Shown piece after piece: positions 24,430 through 31,396 of a DNA stretch of 31,483 nucleotides. Both the position numbers and the translations under genes were made by a program. The notes beneath the pieces are model-generated. The model was given only the letters and a program-made list of their open reading frames with translations, searched no databases and was not told where the DNA came from. Each line of letters begins with the position of its first letter. Position 1 is the stretch's first letter. Source of the stretch: JBDRHL01 sp043816955 (GTDB taxonomy: Bacteria; Planctomycetota; Phycisphaerae; Sedimentisphaerales; CAYZTY01); NCBI GenBank assembly GCA_043816955.1, contig JBDRHL010000023.1, forward strand, positions 1-31,483, written 5' to 3'.

Positions 24430-27400
24430 ATGAGAACCGCAGCTATACTCGCGGTATCTGCTGTTTTAACTTTGGCGAGCAGCCTGTATGCCGTCAATCC
24501 GCAGGTTGTTCTTGACGTAAATGATTTTGGTAAAATCGCTGTCGAACTTTACCTGAAAGATGCCCCGGTTACGGTCGCTAACTTCCTTGGCTATGTCAAC
24601 TCCGACTTCTATGACGGACTTATCTTTCACAGGGTGGTGCAGAATTTTGTGATTCAGGCAGGGGCGTATGACCGCGATCTTATCTACCATCATCCCTTCG
24701 CCTCTATTATCAACGAAAGCTACAATGGCTTGAGTAATCTGCGGGGAACTCTTGCTATGGCAAGATCACTTGATCCTGATTCCGCTGACTCGCAGTTTTA
24801 TATTAACCAGAATAACAGCACTTTCCTCGACAAAGCAAATGCGGCGGATGGCTTCGGATATTGTGTTTTTGGCCGCGTTGTAAGCGACCTTGGTATCATT
24901 GATGCAATTGCAGCAACGCCGATTCACAATTCAAGTACACCGCCATCGGGTGATATTCCTGACATGAACGGCGTGCCCATTACACCTGTTATCATAAGAG
25001 AGGCTTTCGAATGTGACAGCCTCGCTCCGCTGGGCGTATGGAGCGGAACCTTCCAGAGTGATACCGATCCTGCTGGAAACGGCACTGTTGCCTGGACGCT
25101 CCGTGAAGACCTTACCGGTGAAGGCCAGTGGCAGTTTGCGGGTTCGGATGGCAGCATACTTGATATGACCCCATCAGGCACGTACTACCTTGACTGTGAT
25201 CTGCAGCTAATCGCAACAGGCACCGCTACTCTGACAATACCGGCTGTCGGTCAACTGGTATCTGATTATACGCTCACCGTTACCGGAGTCATTGACGGTA
25301 ATTCTGCTTCCGGTACAGCCGGCATCGATTTTAGTGATCCTCAATGGCCCGATGACACCGGAGCCTGGCAGGTAAATCGCGACACCGTATTTCAGGCTCC
25401 TGATCTTATTGTTGACATCAATAGCTATACCCCCGGCACATACGGGCCGGGCCAGGTCATTACTGCTAACGGATTCGAATTGAACATTGGCGGAAGCGAT
25501 GCCGCCCCGGGTTTTTATACGGATGTTTATCTTTCAACCGATCCCCAGATTAACTCATCGGACATACTTCTGCAGCGTTTCACTAACGTTGGCGGCCTGT
25601 CTGCCGCGCAGGTTAATAATCTTTTTACGGAGGTATTCATCCCTATCGGAACGCCGCCGGGCAGCTATTATCTTGGTGCGATCATAGATGATCCCAATAA
25701 CGTCAGAGAATCCGACGAGACAAACAATACCTGGCATAGCGCCACAAATGACATACATATTGATATTACGAGGCTTTATGTCGACACTGCGAATGGGAAT
25801 GATCTTTGGGACGGGACCGCACCGGTATACATCGGCGGCAGCACCGGCCCCAAAGCTGCCATACAGACCGCTATCGATAGTGCAAACAACAATATGACGG
25901 TCATGGTCGCTCAGGGAACATACACCGGCCCCGGCAACAGGGACCTTGACTTTCATGGAAAAATACTCACCGTGCAGAGTTGGAATCCTGTCGATCCGAA
26001 CACTGTCGCTGCAACCGTAATTGATTGTCAGGCAAATGCGATTGACCAGCATCGCGGCTTCTACTTCCACAGTGCAGAAGGAGCCGGTTCCATGGTTGCA
26101 GGCTTTACCATAAAAAACGGATATGCACCGTTTGGCGGAGGGATATTCTGTGAAAATAACAGCAGTCCCTCAATACTGAACTGCGCTATCAAGAAATGTC
26201 GCGCAGATAATTCAGGCGGCGCTATCGCCGGAAGCGCAGGTGCCGTCACCGATTGCGTCATAACATCCAATGCCGCCCTTAGCGGCAATGGCGGAGGATT
26301 CTACAACTGTTCGGGTCTGATTACAGACTGTACGATAAGCGCCAACCGCGCAGAAGCCCGGGGCGGCGCAATCTACAACTGTGACGGAACAATCACCGAT
26401 TGTAACATTACAGGCAATGAAGCCGGCACTTATGGCGGGGCACTAGCCGACTGCGACGGCTCAATACTTAACTGTTATATAGCAGGGAGTCTTGCTGTAA
26501 CCGGCTATGGCGGTGCGCTCTACAATTGCCAGGCAATTATCACCAACTGCAATATCATTGACTCCATCGGAACAGGAATCTCCGACTGCAACGCTGTGAT
26601 TACCACCTGTACCATTACAGGCAGCTCGCAAAGGGGCCTGACCAGTTGTAACGGCCCGATTACCGACTCCATTATAAGCGGCAACCTTGGCGGCGGGCTT
26701 TATAATTGCAACGGCGCTATCACAAACTGTGACATAATAAACAATTCAGCTATGACACCCGGGGCTTTGGGCGGCGGACTCCACTCATGCTTTGGTGCCA
26801 TAACCGGCTGTAATATTTCAGGAAACAGGGCCCAGGCAAACGGCGGCGGACTGTACAACTGCGACGGGCCGATAACCAGTTGCGACATTTTGGATAATCA
26901 CTGTGACGATCCGGCAGGGCAGGGCGGCGGACTGCACGCCTGTGACGGCGACATAAAGGACTGTACTATCGCTTATAACTGTGCTGATGAATTTGGTGGC
27001 GCCCTCTACTGGTGTACCGGTTCGATAAGCAACTGTGACATATATGAAAACAGAGCCGGCTTCGGCGGCGGTCTATATGGGTTCTCCGGGCCGATATCCA
27101 GCTGCTCGATCACGAATAACTACGCACAAAACAACGGCGGCGGTCTGAACTACTGCGATGGGCCTATCACAGAATCCCGGATCAACGGCAATCGCGCCGG
27201 CGTATCGGGCGGCGGATTTTACAGATGTCACGGCTTGATGACTAACTGCCTTATTACGGGCAATATTGCCGGGCAGGACGGCGGGGCAATCTATGATAGC
27301 GCTGCCGACATTACAAACTGCACCGTTGCTGACAACAGTGCTGTCGGCAATGGCGGGGGCCTTAATCAATGCACCGGCGAAATCTTAAACTCAATTATCT

Positions 27401-28380
27401 GGGCAAATACCGCGGCGGCCTCACCACAGATGTACGGCTGCTCGATGCCGAAATATTCCTGTTTCCCGGCTGCTGGCGGCGCCAATGAAAATATTGCCGT
27501 TGATCCGTGTTTTGTTCAGCCGGGCAGTTGGGATGCAAATGGCACAGCCGGCGATACTGCCGATGATTTCTGGATTGCGGGCAACTACCACCTCAAATCA
27601 CAGGCCGGAAGGCCTGATCCTGTTGATCTTGATCATAACAACAGGGTTGATTTGGGGGATTTTGCCTTTTTCGCTGAATTGTGGCTGAAGACCGGCCCGA
27701 GCCTTCGCGCCGATTTCAACGCTGACGGCAGAGTCAACGCATTGGACCTGTTGCTGTTTTTACAAAGTTATCCCGACGGTGATAGTTTGGTAGCCGATGA
27801 CGTTACAAGTATGTGTATAGACGCAGGACACCCCGGTTTTGACTGGACGGCAGAGCCTCAGCCCAACGGGCATCGAATCAACATGGGCGTATACGGCAGA
27901 ACACCAGAGGCAAGTATGTCAATAAACCCTGATCCGGGCTTTCCGCCTGCTGTACACGAGGATTTTGAAACGGGCAACTTCGCAAAGTATCCCTGGCTGC
28001 ACAGCGGCAATATCGGCTGGACTGTTGCAGCAGGGGAGTTCTGCGACCCGAGCTATGCTGCCAGGTCCGGCAACATCGACCACGACCAGGAGTCAGTTCT
28101 GGAGGTGACGCTAGCCGCTGAATATGCTGTTAATACAATCAGCTTCTGCAGGAAGGTCTCATGCGAGCAGGATTATGATTTCCTCGAGTTCTACATCGAC
28201 GATCAGCTTACAGATCAGTTTTCCGGTGAAATAACCTGGGATACGGTAATTTACTGGATCGAGCCTGGTCTGCATACGTTCAAATGGATATACGTCAAAG
28301 ACGTTACAGGCGATTCAGGCCAGGATAGCGCATGGATCGATAACGTCAGACTTTACTTCGATCCGGACAACCAGCCCTAG
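24430..28380 (+). CDS. Secreted cyclophilin / CARDB-like / beta-helix / dockerin-like protein
   Basis: A 1316-aa exported protein. ATG 24430 is preceded by GGGAGG 8 nt upstream. The signal peptide is MRTAAILAVSAVLTLASSLYA. Residues ~22-192 are a cyclophilin-type peptidyl-prolyl isomerase: FHRVVQNFVIQAG keeps the catalytic Arg, Phe and Gln, and DSQFYIN is present. Residues ~324-439 resemble CARDB (VYLSTDP; IIDDPNNVRESDETNNTW). Residues ~447-1034 are a right-handed beta-helix of about 20 rungs built on GGGLYNCDGPITNC-like units. Residues ~1062-1118 are a dockerin-like pair of calcium-type loops (DLDHNNRVDLGDF; DFNADGRVNALDL). Residues ~1173-1314 form a beta-sandwich (HEDFETGNF..AWIDNVRLYF). It is probably a cell-surface or extracellular polysaccharide-binding or degrading protein, function unproven. 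Confidence 0.85.
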   Translation: MRTAAILAVSAVLTLASSLYAVNPQVVLDVNDFGKIAVELYLKDAPVTVANFLGYVNSDFYDGLIFHRVVQNFVIQAGAYDRDLIYHHPFASIINESYNGLSNLRGTLAMARSLDPDSADSQFYINQNNSTFLDKANAADGFGYCVFGRVVSDLGIIDAIAATPIHNSSTPPSGDIPDMNGVPITPVIIREAFECDSLAPLGVWSGTFQSDTDPAGNGTVAWTLREDLTGEGQWQFAGSDGSILDMTPSGTYYLDCDLQLIATGTATLTIPAVGQLVSDYTLTVTGVIDGNSASGTAGIDFSDPQWPDDTGAWQVNRDTVFQAPDLIVDINSYTPGTYGPGQVITANGFELNIGGSDAAPGFYTDVYLSTDPQINSSDILLQRFTNVGGLSAAQVNNLFTEVFIPIGTPPGSYYLGAIIDDPNNVRESDETNNTWHSATNDIHIDITRLYVDTANGNDLWDGTAPVYIGGSTGPKAAIQTAIDSANNNMTVMVAQGTYTGPGNRDLDFHGKILTVQSWNPVDPNTVAATVIDCQANAIDQHRGFYFHSAEGAGSMVAGFTIKNGYAPFGGGIFCENNSSPSILNCAIKKCRADNSGGAIAGSAGAVTDCVITSNAALSGNGGGFYNCSGLITDCTISANRAEARGGAIYNCDGTITDCNITGNEAGTYGGALADCDGSILNCYIAGSLAVTGYGGALYNCQAIITNCNIIDSIGTGISDCNAVITTCTITGSSQRGLTSCNGPITDSIISGNLGGGLYNCNGAITNCDIINNSAMTPGALGGGLHSCFGAITGCNISGNRAQANGGGLYNCDGPITSCDILDNHCDDPAGQGGGLHACDGDIKDCTIAYNCADEFGGALYWCTGSISNCDIYENRAGFGGGLYGFSGPISSCSITNNYAQNNGGGLNYCDGPITESRINGNRAGVSGGGFYRCHGLMTNCLITGNIAGQDGGAIYDSAADITNCTVADNSAVGNGGGLNQCTGEILNSIIWANTAAASPQMYGCSMPKYSCFPAAGGANENIAVDPCFVQPGSWDANGTAGDTADDFWIAGNYHLKSQAGRPDPVDLDHNNRVDLGDFAFFAELWLKTGPSLRADFNADGRVNALDLLLFLQSYPDGDSLVADDVTSMCIDAGHPGFDWTAEPQPNGHRINMGVYGRTPEASMSINPDPGFPPAVHEDFETGNFAKYPWLHSGNIGWTVAAGEFCDPSYAARSGNIDHDQESVLEVTLAAEYAVNTISFCRKVSCEQDYDFLEFYIDDQLTDQFSGEITWDTVIYWIEPGLHTFKWIYVKDVTGDSGQDSAWIDNVRLYFDPDNQP

Positions 28381-28468
28381 CGGCAAAAAGCTGGGTGGCG
28401 ACAAAGCTTACAGCACTTCGAAAGCGAAAAAAAGCTTGCGCGGGGGGAGTTATGTGGAAAATTTGGTC

Positions 28469-28503
28469 GGGAATTGGGGGTTTTGGGGGAGGTTTTGAGG
28501 GGG
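28469..28503 (+). other. Potential G-quadruplex
   Basis: Four G-tracts on the plus strand: GGG (28469-28471), GGGGG (28476-28480), GGGGG (28485-28489) and GGGGG (28499-28503), separated by AATT, TTTT and a 9-nt loop. This satisfies the usual G3+N1-12 rule. It lies ~90 nt past the stop of the secreted multidomain gene, so it would be in the 3' part of that transcript. Confidence 0.6.
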
Positions 28504-28715
28504 TTAATGTTTGTTTTTGGGCTAATATCAAGGTTTGGGTGGTGAAAAAGGGTGAATTTTTTTGGATTTTTTAGTCATTTTTTGCGAAAAGTGCGCATCT
28601 TTTTACCCAATTCTTACCCGGTTTTGTACTGCTTTTGTACCATTTTTTCGTTTTTTTTGGTGGCAAGATAGGGCGAGTTTAACGGTTGTAACGATTTTGC
28701 GGACCTGCGGGTTTT

Positions 28716-28738
28716 GTTTGAATCCGGGGGATTCAAAC
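28716..28738. repeat. Perfect 10-bp inverted repeat
   Basis: GTTTGAATCC (28716-28725), loop GGG, GGATTCAAAC (28729-28738). It directly abuts the GATTTTGGATT repeats and appears to be part of the same compound unit next to the four-helix-bundle gene. There is no T-tract on either side, so it is not a simple terminator. Confidence 0.7.
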
Positions 28739-28834
28739 GATTTTGGATTTGCGATTTTGGATTTTGGATTGAGAGGTTTGGAGGTTTGTTAGGTGGTTCG
28801 GTTTCGCTCACCACAGGTTTTGGATTTTGGATTA
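28739..28834. repeat. GATTTTGGATT-type short repeats with a palindrome
   Basis: 28739-28770 carries three tandem variants of GATTTTGGATT, and 28818-28834 carries another two. Between them a 5-bp inverted repeat GTGGT/ACCAC (28793-28797/28810-28814) encloses TTCGGTTTCGCTC-like sequence. The distal copy lies inside the 3' end of the four-helix-bundle reading frame, where it encodes the odd tail NPKSKTCGERNRTT. Confidence 0.65.
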
Positions 28835-29181
28835 CGTTTTCGCAAGGTCTTAATCGATGAGACTGTCATAGCAGTTAATTCATCTGCCTCGGTGATTATG
28901 TTCTGTAAATGTTGTTTGGAAACTATTCCGCTTTCTGCAAGCAGTTCCATCCAGTATATTGATTCATCGGCTTCTTCCTCAACGATGGCGAGCTTGGCGA
29001 TTATATCAGCGACAGATTTGCCTCGACACGCAGCACGATAATTGGCTCCGACGGAAGTAGCAGAACGCAAAAGCTGTTTTCCGATTATGTCCGCTGATTT
29101 ATTTTTTGGAAGTTTCTCAACCAGCTGAATCACATTCAGCGCAAATGCTTTTGTCCGCTGTTTGAAAATCGTTTCATTCAT
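28789..29181 (-). CDS. Four-helix-bundle protein (S23 / 23S rRNA IVS-type)
   Basis: A 130-aa protein of the small four-helix-bundle family first seen in 23S rRNA intervening sequences and related to diversity-generating-retroelement Avd proteins. Characteristic stretches are AFALNVIQLVEKLP, QLLRSATSVGANYRAACRG and KLAIVEEEADESIYWMELLA. The first ~113 residues cover the domain. The last ~17 (NPKSKTCGERNRTT) derive from intergenic repeat sequence, so the ancestral stop was probably lost. Here the gene is free-standing and not in an rRNA. No reverse transcriptase or variable repeat is nearby, so there is no diversity-generating retroelement in view. Its biochemical role is unknown; relatives form basic pentamers that can bind nucleic acid. 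Confidence 0.85.
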   Translation of the reverse strand: MNETIFKQRTKAFALNVIQLVEKLPKNKSADIIGKQLLRSATSVGANYRAACRGKSVADIIAKLAIVEEEADESIYWMELLAESGIVSKQHLQNIITEADELTAMTVSSIKTLRKRNPKSKTCGERNRTT

Positions 29182-29326
29182 TTAGCAGTTCGCCTCGATT
29201 CAGAGTTACACGTAGTCAACTGTCTTGGGCAGATAAGTTTTGTTGTACTATCTTACCAAGCTGTCAAGAAATTCATATGGTGGCCCCTAATTCGTGTGAT
29301 ACAACTGTATACGGATTGAATATATA

Positions 29327-29995
29327 TTATTTAGAAACCAATGCGCGTACTCTTTTATCATTTTCAAAAATTTCTTCTCTGATGGCCTTCTTTGTATTTT
29401 GCCCAAAATACTTAAAGGCAGGAATAAGTAGATAATTAATCGCTTCTCTAAGGTCAGAGTTGCGACCCGTACTCGTAACTTCACCGATCCAAATATCTTT
29501 AATATCTGAAGATTTTCGGAAGCACTCAGCATCTATGAGTTTCAGCTGCAAATATCTTGTAAAGACAGCATACGAGTACGGCATATAAGTAGTGTGGCCT
29601 GGAGTCTGCACTGTTGAATAAGATGATCCATAAGTTCCAAAAGTGTTTACCGTTGCTGTTTGACCGGGATTATATATAGGGACAGAACCAGTTACTTCTT
29701 TGCCATCGCTAATTCCGTAGCCAAAAAGAATGTAATAATCAGCTGATTCCTTGTCACCGATAGAATAGCCAGCACTAACCAACAATTTCTCAATTTTGGT
29801 CTTGATTTCATTCTCTAAAATAGTGTTGTCAGCATCTTTATTTTCAACAACGCATATAGTCGAAGCCTTGGATATACTGCTATCAGAAGGAACGCCTAAG
29901 TAACCGTTAACATTTACTTGGTAACTTGTGCAGCCATAAAAAGAAAGAGATGAAACAACTAACCCTGCAATCTTCAAGAATATTTTAGTTTTCAT
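29327..29995 (-). CDS. Putative lipoprotein, 222 aa
   Basis: It begins MKTKIFLKIAGLVVSSLSF and then YGC, a signal peptide with a lipobox-like site giving a lipidated Cys at ~22, so it is likely anchored in a membrane facing outward. The mature part (STICVVENKDADNTILENEI; LLVSAGYSIGDKESADYYIL) has the layout of DUF4136-like envelope lipoproteins, in which a conserved 'SADYYI' strand follows an 'LxxxGY' helix. A Gly/Ser/Thr/Tyr-rich loop (~110-140) follows. AAGGG precedes the ATG by ~8 nt. It is AT-rich relative to the core genes and sits in the accessory region. Function unknown. The reading at 29287-29532 is a shadow. Confidence 0.7.
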   Translation of the reverse strand: MKTKIFLKIAGLVVSSLSFYGCTSYQVNVNGYLGVPSDSSISKASTICVVENKDADNTILENEIKTKIEKLLVSAGYSIGDKESADYYILFGYGISDGKEVTGSVPIYNPGQTATVNTFGTYGSSYSTVQTPGHTTYMPYSYAVFTRYLQLKLIDAECFRKSSDIKDIWIGEVTSTGRNSDLREAINYLLIPAFKYFGQNTKKAIREEIFENDKRVRALVSK

Positions 29996-30083
29996 TGTTG
30001 CGCCCTTTTTACAGATAGAATGCTATCATTAATTTTCGGCCCTCAGTATTATATTTTTAACTGTTGTATGATTCCAGTTATTT

Positions 30084-30203
30084 TTATTTCGACATTTTAC
30101 ACCTTCTGACTATAATTGTCGGCAGATAGCTCGTAAAGACAAGCCTACCTCGTCCAATCTCTTTTTTATTGAATGATTCCGCATGGGCTAACAAGCAACC
30201 CAT
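30084..30203 (-). CDS. Possible small ORF carrying the AH-ESFNKK motif (copy A)
   Basis: From ATG 30203 the frame reads MGCLLAHAESFNKKEIGRG, then RLVFTSYLPTIIVRRCK and stop. It can be extended upstream to 30287, which overlaps the preceding gene. The segment AHAESFNKK recurs as AHVESFNKK at 30558-30644, with mostly silent third-base changes. That is evidence that at least this part was selected as protein. No good ribosome-binding site is visible, so it may be a gene fragment. Unknown function. Confidence 0.3.
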   Translation of the reverse strand: MGCLLAHAESFNKKEIGRGRLVFTSYLPTIIVRRCKMSK

Positions 30204-30258
30204 CCTAACGACTGGTTCAAGGTCAAGTGCAGCACCTTTGGTTATCCGTAGACTTCTC

Positions 30259-30492
30259 TCACCGATAGGGCAACTTTTCCCATTCATTGAGATCTTCTGG
30301 AATTCCTAAGGTTGTGGTATCAATCCCTGAAGAAATGGAAAAGGTATACCCTCCTGCTAAATCCTCTGATGCTTGCCAATCTTGAGCGTAACTACCGAGG
30401 CTTTCATCATCGAACATGGGATGAAAACGACCGTCCTGCTCTCCAATGTAAAATGGACCAATCTTAGTACGAAAGACATATAACAGTCGCAT
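30259..30492 (-). CDS. Small conserved hypothetical protein, 77 aa
   Basis: The product reads MRLLYVFRTKIGPFYIGEQD, then GRFHPMFDDESLGSYAQDWQ, DLAGGYTFS and IDTTTLGIPEDLNEW. I recognise this pattern (FRTKIGxFxI, GRfhpvFDDExLGsY, DLAGGhTFs, DtsxLGiPxDLxEWe) as a short hypothetical protein found sporadically across diverse bacteria in accessory regions; no function is known to me. It is a complete single small beta-rich domain. ATG 30492 is the only plausible start. It is on the same strand as the flanking accessory genes, and copy A of the ESFNKK segment lies just downstream. Confidence 0.7.
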   Translation of the reverse strand: MRLLYVFRTKIGPFYIGEQDGRFHPMFDDESLGSYAQDWQASEDLAGGYTFSISSGIDTTTLGIPEDLNEWEKLPYR

Positions 30493-30557
30493 ACAAGTTC
30501 TCTGCTACTCAACTATGATTATATAATCTGTATAAAACGGGAAAAACAGACTTACTT

Positions 30558-30644
30558 TTACTGCATAAGAAGTCCCCGTTGCTTCTTCAATATTTGTACA
30601 ATCTTTTTATTAAATGACTCCACGTGTGCAAAAAGGTTGTACAT
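30558..30644 (-). CDS. Possible small ORF carrying the AH-ESFNKK motif (copy B)
   Basis: A 28-codon reading: MYNLFAHVESFNKKIVQ, then ILKKQRGLLMQ and stop. The frame is open upstream (FRLER) as far as the end of the AbiGi-like gene. It shares AH-ESFNKK with copy A at 30084-30203. The segments differ by a whole-codon indel and mainly silent changes. It may be a remnant of a longer gene. Confidence 0.25.
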   Translation of the reverse strand: MYNLFAHVESFNKKIVQILKKQRGLLMQ

Positions 30645-31345
30645 CCTTTCCAGTCTAAATATCATCCTGCAAGACTGGGGCGACATCTGTACTACCACAT
30701 TTTACGCATATAAGGTTACCACAATTATTACCCCTTTCGTCAAATACCTGCCCCAATGAAACCGTGGTATTTTCAGGAATTCGTACTTCTTCCCGGTGCT
30801 GGCATCTTCCACATATTATTTCTTCTTTCATTGTTGGCCCATCTTGAACCCCTTCTATTGTGAAAGTAACTTGTCCACAATAATCAGGAAGCTTTTTGTG
30901 GAAACGCTTGGCATAAAATTCTGGCAGAAAAACACGTCTCACATCTTTAAGTTCAAACTTCAAATCGCCGAGGACTCTCCATTCTCGTTCGAAGTAAAAA
31001 TTTTCCATGTGGTCCTCTGTTAGCATATGATCAAATGATTTTAAATAACTAAAAATGTTTTTAAGCATAAAAAGAAACCTCTTTATATGCTTCTGTTTTT
31101 CCTCTTCGGAAGATGTTTTGTTTATTGAATCTTTGAACAAGTCGACCACTTCAGAAGATATTCTGTCGAATTCTTCTGCTCTTTGTTTAGGCATATAAAA
31201 CACTGGAGCTCCACCCTTTGAGGCGATAAATTCCTTTCTGAACGAAAGACCAAAGTAACCGTATTTTTGAGTATGGATTTTTAAATCATCAACAGGAATA
31301 TCACAAAAACACACTGCATCAGGTTTGAACATTTCGTTTTGGCTT

Positions 31346-31396
31346 AAGGGGGTATCTCCTTGACTCCAGTACATACAATCGGTAGTATTTGCGATC
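31346..31396 (+). mobile_element. Left end of an IS1595-family insertion sequence
   Basis: AbiGi-like coding sequence stops matching at a GGGGG run (31348-31352), after which come a promoter and the transposase start. The terminal inverted repeat should begin here, but the other end is outside the window, so the boundary is estimated. Confidence 0.45.
31360..31388 (+). promoter_or_regulatory. Transposase promoter
   Basis: TTGACT (31360-31365), 17-nt spacer, TAGTAT (31383-31388). Predicted transcription start is at ~31395, two bases before the ATG at 31397, which implies a nearly leaderless message. Confidence 0.55.

Larger units (their letters stand above)
28381..28788. other. G/T-skewed intergenic region with repeats
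   Basis: Roughly 400 bp in which the plus strand is rich in G and T and poor in C. It holds a quadruplex-type G-run array (28469-28503), T-runs around 28557-28670, a perfect 10-bp hairpin (28716-28738) and GATTTTGGATT repeats (28739-28770). Short readings on both strands here are low-complexity and are not believed to be genes. Confidence 0.6.

Noticed and set aside
28562..28814. ORFs on both strands in the G/T-skewed region (76 and 66 codons)
   Set aside because: Their translations come from the GATTTTGGATT repeats and T-runs (for example SIQNPKSQIQN) and are low-complexity.
28789..29181. Diversity-generating retroelement, suggested by the Avd-like four-helix bundle
   Set aside because: There is no reverse transcriptase and no template/variable repeat pair nearby.
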